Shown piece by piece: positions 42,926-51,462 of a stretch of DNA of 64,000 nucleotides. Location: NCBI RefSeq assembly GCF_014207135.1, contig NZ_JACHCC010000005.1, positions 124,001-188,000 of the forward strand. The letters are read 5' to 3'. The position numbers were made by a program, and so were the translations under genes. The notes beneath the pieces were generated by a model. The model was not told the origin of the DNA. It worked only from the letters and a program-made list of their open reading frames with translations, and made no database searches. Source of the DNA: Pedobacter cryoconitis. GTDB taxonomy: Bacteria; Bacteroidota; Bacteroidia; Sphingobacteriales; Sphingobacteriaceae. Position 1 is the first letter of the stretch; the number at the start of each line of letters is the position of its first letter.

Positions 42926-44119
42926 TTACTGGATTACATTCGCAAAAGGATTATCAAATACACCTAGCTTAACCTCTTTATCCGTCATCAGACATGCATG
43001 GAGCTGCCCGTGTAATTCTTCCTTTTGAAGATCCTGCGCAATAAATACCAGTTCATTCATCCGGTCTCCAAAATCTTTATCCCAGCGGATTTCAATTTCC
43101 TTTCTGTTCTCAGTAAAATCCAGATAATTGAGTCTTTCGGATGGTAGCATACTCGCCCACCAGGTGCCCGCACTTTCAATTCGCAATGAACCTCCTGCCT
43201 GTGAAAAATTCAATGCCCGGTCTGGCATTGGTCCCAGCCAGAATAATCCTTTAGTCCGGATAATATTCGGCGGGAACTGCAGATTGAGGTAATTCCACAA
43301 ACGCACCGGATGAAAAGGTCTGGAAGAACGAAATACAGTACTGCTAATCCCATACTCCTCCGTTTCGGGCAAATGCTCCGAGTTCAGTTCTTTAATCCAC
43401 CCCGCTCCCTGCGAAGCTTCGTCAAAATCAAACAAACCCGTATTTAATATTTCCTTCAGATCTACTTTACCAAATGAAGCAGGTATCTGTCTGGCTGAAG
43501 GATTTAATTTTTTGATCACCGCTTTTAATAACAACAAATCCTCAGCAGAAATCAGATCGGTTTTGTTCAGGATAATCACATTGGCAAATTCAATCTGATC
43601 TGTCAGCAGATTGACAATCGTCCGCTGATCGGCCAGATCATCTACCCATGCCCTGTCAACCAGTTTTTCATTCGTCCCAAAATCTCTTTTAAAATTAAAG
43701 CAGTCCACTACAGTAACCATCGTATCGAGTCTGCTAAACTTACTCAGGTCAATATTCAGCTCCTCATCTATATAATTAAAGGTCTGCGCCACAGGCACAG
43801 GTTCTGAAATACCCGTACTTTCAATGATCAGATAATCAAAGCGGTTTTCTTTAGCCAGTTTCTCCACTTCTGCAATCAAATCTTCGCGTAACGTACAGCA
43901 AATACAGCCATTACTCATTTCCACAAGCTTTTCTTCCGTTTTGGACAACATATTTCCGCGTTCAATCGTGTTCGCATCAATGTTAATCTCACCCATATCA
44001 TTCACAATCAAGGCAACCCTCAGATTTTGTTTGTTATGCAGGATGTGATTCAGTAAAGTTGTTTTTCCGCTTCCCAGGAAGCCGCTGAGTACTGTTACAG
44101 GTAATAATTTCGTTTTCAT
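42926..44119 (-). CDS. COG0523 family GTPase (CobW/ZNG1-like zinc metallochaperone)
   Basis: A 397-residue G3E GTPase. It has a P-loop GFLGSGKTT (about 13-21), the hallmark metal-binding CICC motif at 72-75 in SNGCICCTLREDL, a Walker-B-like ESTGISEP, the NKTD base-recognition motif, and a C-terminal CobW_C domain (about 260-390). Family members deliver zinc or cobalt to client proteins and are often induced by zinc starvation. This gene has a well-formed promoter whose -33 and -7 elements are covered by two TGCAA-N5-TTGCA operators and lies divergent to an ABC/Fur operon, so a zinc role is likely. Confidence 0.92.
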   Translation of the reverse strand: MKTKLLPVTVLSGFLGSGKTTLLNHILHNKQNLRVALIVNDMGEINIDANTIERGNMLSKTEEKLVEMSNGCICCTLREDLIAEVEKLAKENRFDYLIIESTGISEPVPVAQTFNYIDEELNIDLSKFSRLDTMVTVVDCFNFKRDFGTNEKLVDRAWVDDLADQRTIVNLLTDQIEFANVIILNKTDLISAEDLLLLKAVIKKLNPSARQIPASFGKVDLKEILNTGLFDFDEASQGAGWIKELNSEHLPETEEYGISSTVFRSSRPFHPVRLWNYLNLQFPPNIIRTKGLFWLGPMPDRALNFSQAGGSLRIESAGTWWASMLPSERLNYLDFTENRKEIEIRWDKDFGDRMNELVFIAQDLQKEELHGQLHACLMTDKEVKLGVFDNPFANVIQ

Positions 44120-44135
44120 CTATCGGAATCTTTTA

Positions 44136-44150
44136 TGCAATTAAGTTGCA
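44136..44150. promoter_or_regulatory. Zur-type operator, copy 1
   Basis: TGCAA TTAAG TTGCA palindrome, overlapping the 3' end of the -7 box and the expected start site of the GTPase promoter. It is one of three copies in this 153-bp stretch. Confidence 0.72.
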
Positions 44151-44178
44151 AATATATTAAAGACTACATTAAATGCAA
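44149..44178 (-). promoter_or_regulatory. Promoter of the COG0523 GTPase gene
   Basis: On the minus strand TTG (44176-44178) is followed by exactly 19 bp and TATATTTG (44149-44156), matching the Bacteroidota -33/-7 consensus. Operator copies 2 and 1 cover the two elements. The start site would lie near 44142, about 23 bp before the ATG at 44119. Confidence 0.72.
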
Positions 44179-44188
44179 TTTAATTGCA
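44174..44188. promoter_or_regulatory. Zur-type operator, copy 2
   Basis: TGCAA TTTAA TTGCA, extended to a near-perfect 21-bp palindrome (AAA...TTT flanks). It covers the -33 TTG of the GTPase promoter. Confidence 0.74.
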
Positions 44189-44273
44189 TTTATATTGACG
44201 ATCAGATAACAATTCAAAAAACACACCGTTCTGCTATTAAAAGCGGTAGCAAACTCTTTACACATAATCTATA

Positions 44274-44288
44274 TGCAATCAACTTGCA
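44274..44288. promoter_or_regulatory. Zur-type operator, copy 3
   Basis: TGCAA TCAAC TTGCA with ATA/TAT flanks, 63 bp before the ATPase ATG. A TACTTTTA box at 44294-44301 (one mismatch from TAnnTTTG) follows 6 bp later, so the operator would fall between the -33 and -7 elements of the ABC operon promoter. Confidence 0.72.
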
Positions 44289-44350
44289 TATAGTACTTTT
44301 ACCAAATAATAAGTGTATAATATAAAGGCCCTATTAAAAGATAAACACAA

Positions 44351-44980
44351 ATGATATCCATTCAATCAGTTTCACATAGTTATGCCGGTGCCCAGCGCAT
44401 CAGCTTTAAAGACTGGGAAATCAACAACGGCGAACAATGGCTGCTCCTGGGAGAATCAGGCAGCGGTAAAACTACCCTCCTGCACATTCTGACCGGAATC
44501 CTGAAACCAGCCCAGGGTGAAGTCAATATGGACGGCACCTCTGTCTATGCACTTTCTTCCAGGGCACTGGATCAGTTCAGGGGCAGAAATATAGGGATTA
44601 TCTTTCAGCGGCCGCACCTGATCAAAAGCCTTACTATTACAGAAAACCTCGTTTTGGCACAAAGTTTCGCCTCTCTCCCGGAAAATCTGAACAGGGTAAA
44701 TGAAGTCCTTGAGTCTTTAGGCATAGCAGCAAAAAAGAATGCCTATCCAGATGAATTAAGCCAGGGACAATTGCAGCGAGTATCTATAGCAAGAGCTGTG
44801 ATCAATAAACCAGCCTTACTGATTGCTGATGAACCGACTTCTAGTCTGGACGACAAAAATGCAAAGGCCGTACTAGACCTGCTGATGCAGCAATCCGGTT
44901 TAAACCAGGCTACCCTGATCGTAGCCACCCATGACAAAAGAGTTAAAGATGCCTTTACCAATACTTATCAATTAATATGA
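44351..44980 (+). CDS. ABC transporter ATP-binding protein (LolD/MacB-like, zinc-linked operon)
   Basis: A 209-residue ATPase. Walker A is GESGSGKTT (about 35-43), the Q-loop is in IGIIFQRPHLI, the signature is LSQGQLQRVSIARA, and Walker B is LLIADEPTSSLD. It belongs to the group that pairs with FtsX-type permeases (LolD, MacB, FtsE). It overlaps the permease gene by 4 bp. Context (Zur-type operators upstream, Fur-type gene downstream, DUF3299-like gene) recalls the zinc-regulated ZrgBCDE genes of Vibrio, so zinc acquisition is a reasonable inference. Confidence 0.9.
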   Translation: MISIQSVSHSYAGAQRISFKDWEINNGEQWLLLGESGSGKTTLLHILTGILKPAQGEVNMDGTSVYALSSRALDQFRGRNIGIIFQRPHLIKSLTITENLVLAQSFASLPENLNRVNEVLESLGIAAKKNAYPDELSQGQLQRVSIARAVINKPALLIADEPTSSLDDKNAKAVLDLLMQQSGLNQATLIVATHDKRVKDAFTNTYQLI

Positions 44981-46209
44981 GCCCCTTAAAAATCAGCTGG
45001 AAAAGTTTATGGTCTAAACCATTGTCTTCCGCATTAAATATTATGCTTATTGCTTTTGGTACCGGCATTCTGACCATTCTGCTTTTAGCTTCGAGACAGA
45101 TCGGAGAAAAACTAGATAACAATGCCAAAGATATTGACCTGGTTGTCGGTGCGAAGGGAAGCCCGCTTCAGTTAATCCTCAGCAGTATCTATTATATAGA
45201 TTTCCCCACCGGTAATATCCCATTAAAAGCCGCGCAGGAACTGGCGCACAGCCCTTTTGTTAAAAAAGCAGTTCCGCTTGCGCAGGGCGATAATTACCAG
45301 GGTATCAGAATAGTAGGCACAGACAGTAATTTTGTCAGCATATACAAACTGAAAACTGCCACGGGTAAATTCTGGAAAGAAGATTTTGAAGTCACTATAG
45401 GTTCAACTGTAGCCCAGAATCAGAAACTAAAACTAGGAGATACTTTTTTTGGGGCCCATGGTCTGACCGGCAGCAGTGATATCCATAAAACACATGCCTA
45501 TAAAGTAGTCGGAATCTTAACCCCGCAGGGTAATGTGACTGATAATCTGATCCTGACTAATATCTCGAGTGTCTGGAAAATGCACGAGGACCATGAGAAA
45601 GAAGAAGCCGCAGAACATCATCATACTGCCGAAAAACAACGCCCTGACCAGGCAGAACACCAGGATGAGAAAGAAATCACTGCCCTGCTGATCCAGTACC
45701 GCTCTCCGATGTCTGTGGTGATGTTTCCCAGAATGGTCAACTCTTCAACTAATCTACAGGCTGCCTCTCCTGCGATGGAAAGTACACGTTTGTTCTCACT
45801 CATTGGTGTTGGCGTGGATACCTTACAATGGTTTGCAGCACTGATTATGCTGATTGCTGCCATCAGTGTTTTTGTCAACCTGTACAATTCTTTAAAAGAG
45901 AGAAGTTACGATCTGGCCATCATGCGGACACTGGGTGCTTCGCGGGGACAGCTGTTTTGCATCGTTATTTTTGAAGGTATACTACTGACACTGGCAGGCA
46001 CGGTTATTGGTGTAGTCCTGGGTCATTTAGTACTTCAATTTATTGGAAATTACCAGGAAAGCAGTCAGGCCAGGTTAAGCGGTTTCATTTTCCTGAAAGA
46101 TGAAATTTATTTATTTGCGGCAGGCCTGGCGATTGGTATATTTGCATCCATTATTCCTGCGTTGCAGGCTTACCGGTCAAATATTTCTAAGATATTGTCT
46201 AAAAACTAA
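44977..46209 (+). CDS. FtsX-like ABC permease with histidine-rich extracytoplasmic loop
   Basis: A 410-residue inner membrane protein: one helix near 19-40, a large periplasmic domain (about 42-270), then three helices (about 275-300, 325-350, 375-397), the MacB/LolC-type FtsX layout. The periplasmic domain contains an insertion at about 203-233 rich in His and acids (MHEDHEKEEAAEHHHT and AEHQDEKE), with seven His in about 30 residues, suited to binding zinc. The FtsX signature around ERSYDLAIMRTLGASRGQLF is intact. It overlaps the ATPase gene by 4 bp. Confidence 0.9.
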   Translation: MSPLKISWKSLWSKPLSSALNIMLIAFGTGILTILLLASRQIGEKLDNNAKDIDLVVGAKGSPLQLILSSIYYIDFPTGNIPLKAAQELAHSPFVKKAVPLAQGDNYQGIRIVGTDSNFVSIYKLKTATGKFWKEDFEVTIGSTVAQNQKLKLGDTFFGAHGLTGSSDIHKTHAYKVVGILTPQGNVTDNLILTNISSVWKMHEDHEKEEAAEHHHTAEKQRPDQAEHQDEKEITALLIQYRSPMSVVMFPRMVNSSTNLQAASPAMESTRLFSLIGVGVDTLQWFAALIMLIAAISVFVNLYNSLKERSYDLAIMRTLGASRGQLFCIVIFEGILLTLAGTVIGVVLGHLVLQFIGNYQESSQARLSGFIFLKDEIYLFAAGLAIGIFASIIPALQAYRSNISKILSKN

Positions 46210-46221
46210 AATGAAATTCTA

Positions 46222-46659
46222 ATGAAACAATTGATCCTGATATTTTTGCTTTTTACCGGTTATGCCGTAAAAGCACAACATAACCCAAATGATCAGATTA
46301 CATCCAGTAACTGGGATGTGATAGGAAGTGTCGATTTTAAGATTGTAAAGGATTCAGAAATGTATGTTGTATATAATCCGGAAATTAAAAAACACGCCAA
46401 TAAACCATTTGAGCTGGAGGGCTATTTAGTTCCGATTAAAGACGGGATGAAACAAACTAAATTTATGCTTTCTACCCTTCCGATAAATCAGTGTTATTTC
46501 TGCGGAAAAAATGGAGTACCAATTATGGTGATGGTTGAGCTTGCTGAACCCATTAAATTCACCTACCAGACTATTACTATTAAGGGAACACTGAAATTAA
46601 GTGCCGGAAACGCCATGGACAACCCTCCGATAGCTTTAGTAAATGCAAAGTCAATCTAA
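46222..46659 (+). CDS. Secreted DUF3299-like protein
   Basis: A 145-residue exported protein with a signal peptide (1-19, ending VKAQ). The mature part contains KPFELEGYLVPIKDGMKQTK, typical of DUF3299 (which usually reads as a beta-rich domain with a G-[YF]-[LV]-V-P motif), and a CYFC pair at 91 and 94 followed by GKNGVP, which could bind metal or form a disulfide. In Vibrio, a DUF3299 protein is part of a zinc-regulated transporter cluster. Here the gene lies 12 bp after the permease and 14 bp before the Fur-type gene. The metal link is inferred. Confidence 0.8.
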   Translation: MKQLILIFLLFTGYAVKAQHNPNDQITSSNWDVIGSVDFKIVKDSEMYVVYNPEIKKHANKPFELEGYLVPIKDGMKQTKFMLSTLPINQCYFCGKNGVPIMVMVELAEPIKFTYQTITIKGTLKLSAGNAMDNPPIALVNAKSI

Positions 46660-46673
46660 TCAGTATAAATCCA

Positions 46674-47105
46674 ATGAAAATCGATCCTACTAACATCCTG
46701 AAAGAACACTCACTGAAACATACCAAACAAAGGGTACGTGTTTTGGAAGAGATAGCTTTAGATACTGTTGCCATTTCACAACCTGAACTGGAAAAAAAGC
46801 TGGGTAAGGAAATTGACAGGGTAACACTTTACCGTATATTAAATATTTACGAAGACAAAGGAATCCTGCACCGGATTATGGATATGAACGGAACAGCAAA
46901 TTATGCAATCTGCTCTTCTGCCTGTTCTGAGGATCATCACCATGATGAGCATATCCATTTTAACTGCACCAGCTGTCACAAAATATATTGTCTGGATGTA
47001 GCAGTCCCGCACAGCACGATGCCTAAAGGGTTCACCGCAAAAACAGTGAATACTACCGCTTACGGGATTTGCGACAAGTGTAATCAGATGATAAAAAAAG
47101 ATTAA
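46674..47105 (+). CDS. Fur family transcriptional regulator, probably Zur
   Basis: A 143-residue metalloregulator. The N-terminal winged helix includes LKHTKQRVRVLEEI and DRVTLYRILNIYEDKGIL. The dimerisation domain carries the structural and sensory metal ligands: a His-rich HHHDEHIH at 88-95, Cys98 and Cys101 in CTSC, and Cys133/Cys136 in CDKC. The operon encodes zinc-type proteins and has TGCAA-N5-TTGCA boxes at its promoter, so it is probably a zinc-sensing repressor of its own operon and of the divergent GTPase gene. Fur (iron) or Mur cannot be excluded from sequence alone. Confidence 0.9.
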   Translation: MKIDPTNILKEHSLKHTKQRVRVLEEIALDTVAISQPELEKKLGKEIDRVTLYRILNIYEDKGILHRIMDMNGTANYAICSSACSEDHHHDEHIHFNCTSCHKIYCLDVAVPHSTMPKGFTAKTVNTTAYGICDKCNQMIKKD

Positions 47106-47114
47106 ATTCTATAA

Positions 47115-47154
47115 AAAAAAGAATCCCAATGAATATTCATTGGGATTCTTTTTT
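47115..47154. terminator. Terminator of the Zur operon
   Basis: A perfect 40-bp palindrome (arms 47115-47134 and 47135-47154), core GAATCCCAATGAAT, with A6 and T6 ends. It is bidirectional and also serves the convergent WXXGXW gene. Confidence 0.88.
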
Positions 47155-47156
47155 AG

Positions 47157-47447
47157 CTATCGCCAGTGCCCTCTGTGCCACGCGTAGCCATGTCTTGCCC
47201 GACCCCAATATCCCTGAACATAAACATGATTAGGTCTTGGTCTTACATAATAACCATTGACATGTACATATCCTCCACCCCTCCATTCCCATTCGCCAGG
47301 TACCCAGTAGGCATTTGGATAAGGAACAGCCGGACGTACGTACACCGGTTCAACAGGACGGCTGTCGACATAGTAAGCAGGAGCGCATGAAGCAAAAAAC
47401 ATGACTGTTAACGACATTAACACAATAATATATCCTATCCTTTTCAT
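47157..47447 (-). CDS. YXWGXW/WXXGXW-repeat lipoprotein
   Basis: A 96-residue lipoprotein (lipobox FFASC, Cys about 21) whose mature part is rich in Tyr, Trp, Gly, Pro, Arg and His. Repeats such as YWVPGEWEWRGGGYVHVNGY and YVQGYWGRARHGYAWHRGHW match the WXXGXW repeat family (PF12779-like). These short proteins are on the cell surface and have no known activity. It converges with the Zur operon across a shared terminator and precedes another His/Tyr-rich secreted protein gene, so metal binding is conceivable. Confidence 0.78.
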   Translation of the reverse strand: MKRIGYIIVLMSLTVMFFASCAPAYYVDSRPVEPVYVRPAVPYPNAYWVPGEWEWRGGGYVHVNGYYVRPRPNHVYVQGYWGRARHGYAWHRGHWR

Positions 47448-47480
47448 ATCTGATTGATTAAATTTAACTAGCTTCTGTTT

Positions 47481-47729
47481 TTACCAGCAGTGTCTATAGT
47501 AGTGGTAATGGTGTCTGTAATAAACCTCAGGTCCATAATAATGATAATAGGCCGGGCGTGCGTAAAAAAATGGCCTTTCAACAATAACTGGCCTATGAAC
47601 AATCACGATTCTGGGATGATAGTGGTAGGAATAAATAGTTTCGGTTACAGGTTGAGCTTTGGCTAACTGCACAAAAGATGTCATGATTAATGCTGCGATG
47701 AAAAACTTAATGAGTTTCATAAAATTCAA
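47481..47729 (-). CDS. Small secreted Tyr/His-rich protein
   Basis: An 82-residue exported protein: signal peptide (about 1-25, ending LAKAQ) and a mature chain of about 57 residues with 10 His and 14 Tyr, for example YSYHYHPRIVIVHRP and YRHHYHYYRHCW with one C-terminal Cys. No fold is recognised. A second start at codon 4 is possible. The density of His next to a zinc-regulated operon suggests, but does not show, extracytoplasmic metal binding. Confidence 0.65.
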   Translation of the reverse strand: MNFMKLIKFFIAALIMTSFVQLAKAQPVTETIYSYHYHPRIVIVHRPVIVERPFFYARPAYYHYYGPEVYYRHHYHYYRHCW

Positions 47730-47810
47730 ATTAAATAAACACTTATAATCATTCTGACTAAGACTGATGAATAAGGTTTAACCTGAAAATCTATTTCGGT
47801 TAGAGCCAAA

Positions 47811-47848
47811 AAAAAGGGATTTAAGTTTTACCTTAAATCCCTTTTTTA
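47811..47848. terminator. Terminator after the SlyD-like gene
   Basis: 16-bp perfect stem AAAAAAGGGATTTAAG/CTTAAATCCCTTTTTT (47811-47826 with 47833-47848), 6-nt loop. It separates the SlyD-like gene from the Tyr/His-rich gene. Confidence 0.82.
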
Positions 47849-47908
47849 AATCCTGTTTCCCCCGACTAATAATCGGGAACTAAACAGTATACTTATATAT
47901 TATCTGGA

Positions 47909-48409
47909 CTAGTGTCCTGAATGTCCATCAGCACCGTGTGCATGACCATGACTTAATTCTTCTTCAGTTGCTTCACGTACTGAAAGAATTTTACCACCAA
48001 AAATCAGGTTTTTACCAGCCATCGGGTGATTCAAATCTACCGAAATAGTTGTATCATGAATAGCAGTTACTCCAGCTCTGAAGTGATTTCCTTCGTTATC
48101 CTGTAAAGGAATAACATCACCTACGTTAGGAAGGTCAACATCTTTGAACATATCTTTAGGCAGGTCAGCGAAAGCTCCCGGATCTAAATCTCCGTAACCA
48201 TCAGCTGCGCTCAGCTCAAATTTATACTCATCACCAACATTTAATCCATTTAAATGCTCTTCAAATTTAGGTAACATCATACCTGTACCGTATAAGAAAA
48301 CCAACGCGTTTTGCTCATCAGCTTTTTCTACGAAAACTTGTTGTCCCTCTTCATTAGTCGTATGCAATTCGTACGTTAATGAAACTACTGTATTGGGTTT
48401 AATACTCAT
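47909..48409 (-). CDS. FKBP-type peptidyl-prolyl isomerase, SlyD-like
   Basis: A 166-residue protein with the SlyD-type split FKBP domain: TVVSLTYELHTTNEEG, FLYGTGMMLPKFEEHLNGL, GDEYKFELSAADGYGDLDPG, then the inserted-in-flap chaperone domain and AGKNLIFGGKILSV. The C-terminus GHAHGADGHSGH is a short histidine-rich tail like the nickel/zinc-binding tail of E. coli SlyD. It should catalyse prolyl isomerisation and assist folding in the cytoplasm; the tail suggests metal handling. Followed 12 bp upstream by the DUF255 gene on the same strand. Confidence 0.92.
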   Translation of the reverse strand: MSIKPNTVVSLTYELHTTNEEGQQVFVEKADEQNALVFLYGTGMMLPKFEEHLNGLNVGDEYKFELSAADGYGDLDPGAFADLPKDMFKDVDLPNVGDVIPLQDNEGNHFRAGVTAIHDTTISVDLNHPMAGKNLIFGGKILSVREATEEELSHGHAHGADGHSGH

Positions 48410-48420
48410 TGGAATCTTAT

Positions 48421-50433
48421 TTAGTTAATTAATTTTAATGCTTCTTCAACTGTTGTAACAGGCAGCTGACATGATTTATTTCGGCAAATATAGATTTTTG
48501 TTTCAATGCTTTGCTTATCTTTTAACAAAGGAAGTGCAGAATTTGTTCCCGACAGTACAATTTTATTTGGGATATACCTCTGGTCCAGCTCTTTCTTTAT
48601 CTCAACAGCCGAATCACCTGTTATTGCAATTTCATTGATTCCAAACACTTCATTCATCAACTGAATAGCCCAGTTGGAATAAGCAGAGCCGTAGGTTTTG
48701 ATCTGGGCATGTACCGCAGCCAGCATCTTATCAGCTTTATCAGTATATCGGGCTTCATCAAATAACAAGCCCAGTTGCTTCAGATTTTGCGCCATCACAG
48801 AATTGGCAGCCGGAATCACATTGTCCATGATCTCATGTTTACGTGCAATCAGCGTTTCACTGTTAGCCGCCGTATAGAATAACATCGGACTATCCAGATC
48901 ACGGAAATTACTTAAAACCAAATCAGTCAACCTTTTAGCTTCCGTTAACCAGCGCTCGTCAAAATCAGCCTCATATAAGGCCAGCAGAGCAGAGATAAAA
49001 AAGGCATAGTCATCCAGGAAAGCCGTAATAGAAGCCTTATTATGTTTATAATTCCGGTATAAGCCCCCGTCCTCGGTACTCAGATCGGACAGGATAAAAT
49101 CCGCAGCTTTTTTAGCGGCCAGATAAAATTCTTCCCTATCAAAGATCTGACTGCTTTCGGCCAGTGCTTTAATCATCATTCCGTTCCATGCAGTCAGACA
49201 TTTATCATCCAGTCCGGGAGGTACCCTCTTCTGACGGACGGCCATCAACCTTTCTTTAGCACGTTTCAGTTTCACTGAAAAATTCTCATAGGAAAGGCCT
49301 TTTGATTCGGCAAATTCCTGGGCAGTCTGTTTCCGGAGCAGGATATTCACTTCCTCTTCTTCCCAGTTGCCCCTTGCAGTAACATTAAAGTAATCCGCAA
49401 TCAGTGCTGCATCTGTATCCAGTACTTTCTCAATTTCCAGCAAGTCCCACACATAAAATTTACCTTCTACCCCTTCACTGTCTGCATCCAGGGCAGCATA
49501 AAACAATCCTTTGGGAGAAGTCATTTCTCTTTCTACCCAGGTTAGGGTTTCAATAACCACATCTTTAAATAAAGGATGCCCCGAGAGCTGATAAGCTTCA
49601 GCATATAAACTAACCAGCTGTGCATTGTCATAAAGCATTTTCTCAAAATGAGGAACATGCCAGTTGCCATCTACAGAATACCTGGCGAAACCGCCTCCAA
49701 GCTGATCGTAAATCCCTCCCAGCGCCATCTTCTCGAGTGTTAACAACGTAGCTACATGGGTGGCATTATCCTTCATTAAATGGCTGTAACGTAATAAAAA
49801 GAGCCAGTTATTAGGCAAAGGGAATTTAGGCGCACGGTTATATCCCCCTTCGGTCATATCAAAATTACGCTTCCAGGGCATGGTAATATCATGCAGGTCT
49901 TTGGTGGTATAAGGATCAGTTTTCAGCTGATGAACCACTTTCTCCGAATTGCGGATTCCGGCTGTCAGCTGTTCTGCATATTGTTCAGCTTTACCGGGTT
50001 CAGTTTCCCATAAATCTGCAACATTCACTAAAATATTAATCCAGTCTTCTTTTTTAAAATAAGTACCTCCGTAGATTGGCCGCTGATCCGGTAAACAGAT
50101 ACAGTTCAATGGCCATCCGCCACTCCCGGTCATCAGCTGTATCGCCAGCATATAGATCTGGTCAATATCAGGACGCTCTTCGCGGTCTACTTTAATACAT
50201 ATAAAATGTTTGTTCATTACTTCTGCCACCTCGTGCAGTTCAAAGCTCTCACGTTCCATCACATGACACCAGTGACAGGCTGAATAGCCTATGCTCACCA
50301 GGATCAGTTTATTTTCCCTTTTTGCTTTTGCTAATGCTTCTTCACCCCATTCATACCAGTTTACAGGATTATAGGCATGCTGTAAAAGGTAAGGCGAAGA
50401 GGCATGGATTAAACTATTAGGTTCAAGATTCAT
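48421..50433 (-). CDS. Thioredoxin-domain DUF255 protein (YyaL/SSP411-like)
   Basis: A 670-residue protein. The N-terminal thioredoxin-like DUF255 domain (about 1-160) starts with [20 protein letters not shown] and holds the CHWC pair at 53-56. The rest is a long helical (alpha/alpha)6-type region with repeated [17 protein letters not shown] and [16 protein letters not shown] segments, as in GH76/AGE-like barrels. The family is widespread but its reaction is not known. The frame is open to 50469, but ATG at 50433 matches the family start and removes a spurious hydrophobic lead. Confidence 0.9.
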   Translation of the reverse strand: MNLEPNSLIHASSPYLLQHAYNPVNWYEWGEEALAKAKRENKLILVSIGYSACHWCHVMERESFELHEVAEVMNKHFICIKVDREERPDIDQIYMLAIQLMTGSGGWPLNCICLPDQRPIYGGTYFKKEDWINILVNVADLWETEPGKAEQYAEQLTAGIRNSEKVVHQLKTDPYTTKDLHDITMPWKRNFDMTEGGYNRAPKFPLPNNWLFLLRYSHLMKDNATHVATLLTLEKMALGGIYDQLGGGFARYSVDGNWHVPHFEKMLYDNAQLVSLYAEAYQLSGHPLFKDVVIETLTWVEREMTSPKGLFYAALDADSEGVEGKFYVWDLLEIEKVLDTDAALIADYFNVTARGNWEEEEVNILLRKQTAQEFAESKGLSYENFSVKLKRAKERLMAVRQKRVPPGLDDKCLTAWNGMMIKALAESSQIFDREEFYLAAKKAADFILSDLSTEDGGLYRNYKHNKASITAFLDDYAFFISALLALYEADFDERWLTEAKRLTDLVLSNFRDLDSPMLFYTAANSETLIARKHEIMDNVIPAANSVMAQNLKQLGLLFDEARYTDKADKMLAAVHAQIKTYGSAYSNWAIQLMNEVFGINEIAITGDSAVEIKKELDQRYIPNKIVLSGTNSALPLLKDKQSIETKIYICRNKSCQLPVTTVEEALKLIN

Positions 50434-50511
50434 AGTAACAAAGATAAAAACAATTCTGCTGGAGCTCAATACTTCTTATCCTATATCAATTAATTTCAGC
50501 ACCGGGCCAGG

Positions 50512-50519
50512 TACCTTTG
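50512..50519 (+). promoter_or_regulatory. Possible -7 box of the pirin gene
   Basis: TACCTTTG fits TAnnTTTG and lies 70 bp before the ATG. The -33 position reads TTA instead of TTG. Confidence 0.33.
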
Positions 50520-50588
50520 TAGGTAAGAAATGATAACATAAGTGATTCAGCTTTTGTTCATTCTTATCTAAAAACAAGGAGAAATAAA

Positions 50589-51458
50589 ATGAAAAAATTA
50601 ATTGAGAAAATCGTGACAAAACCTGGTCGTCCGGGAATGGTGGGTGATGGATTCAGAGTATTTAACTATATCCCTGGAGCAAACATCCCTCAGCAAAGAA
50701 TTAGTCCGTTTTTATTACTTGATTTTAATGCGGAGTACGATTTCGGCCCTTCAGATCATATCAGAGGCGTAGATGTACACCCGCACAAAGGTTTTGAAAC
50801 CGTAACCATTGCTTATAAAGGCAGCATTGCACACCATGACAGCAGCGGTAACAGCGGAATCATCAACTCGGGGGATGTACAATGGATGACTGCCGGTGAC
50901 GGAATCCTGCACAAAGAGTACCACGAAGAAACATTTTCTAAAACAGGAGGTCCTTTCGAAATGGTTCAGCTTTGGGTTAACCTGCCTAAAAAAGACAAAT
51001 CCACTCCTGCACATTACCAGGCCTTAACAGCCGATGGAATGGGAAAAGTAGAATTGCCGGATCAGGCTGGTATAGTTAATGTCATTGCCGGTAATTTGAA
51101 TGGCGTGGCAGGACCTGCTGAGACTTATACTCCCCTGAATTTGTTTGATATCAAACTGAATGAGGGTGGTGAATTGAATACGAGTATAACTGCCGGACAC
51201 AATACTGCTTTATTAGTTGTAAACGGTAGTATAGAAGTAAACGGCGAAATAGCCGGAGAGCACAGTTTTGTATTATTTGAGAACAAAGGAGAAGAAATCC
51301 AAATCAAAGCTAATCAGAAAAGTGTTATCTTGTTACTGAGCGGAGAACCGATCAATGAACCCATTGTAAGTTATGGTCCGTTTGTAATGAATACTGAACA
51401 GGAAATTCATCAGGCTATTGATGATTTCAACAGTGGTAAATTTGGCGTATTGAATTAA
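50589..51458 (+). CDS. Pirin family protein
   Basis: A 289-residue bicupin. The N-terminal cupin has the metal-binding pattern HPHKGFETVTI, then HHDSSGN and GDVQWMTAGDGILHKE, giving three His and one Glu. The C-terminal cupin (about 175-285) lacks an evident metal site, as in most pirins. Some pirins are quercetinases, others regulators; the activity here is unknown. No signal peptide. It is followed after 4 bp by a small GNAT gene, so the two are cotranscribed. Confidence 0.93.
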   Translation: MKKLIEKIVTKPGRPGMVGDGFRVFNYIPGANIPQQRISPFLLLDFNAEYDFGPSDHIRGVDVHPHKGFETVTIAYKGSIAHHDSSGNSGIINSGDVQWMTAGDGILHKEYHEETFSKTGGPFEMVQLWVNLPKKDKSTPAHYQALTADGMGKVELPDQAGIVNVIAGNLNGVAGPAETYTPLNLFDIKLNEGGELNTSITAGHNTALLVVNGSIEVNGEIAGEHSFVLFENKGEEIQIKANQKSVILLLSGEPINEPIVSYGPFVMNTEQEIHQAIDDFNSGKFGVLN

Positions 51459-51462
51459 TGAT

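Noticed and set aside
42926..44119. Cobalamin synthesis CobW as the role of the COG0523 GTPase
   Set aside because: No cobalamin genes or cobalamin riboswitch nearby; operators and the neighbouring Fur-type gene point to zinc.
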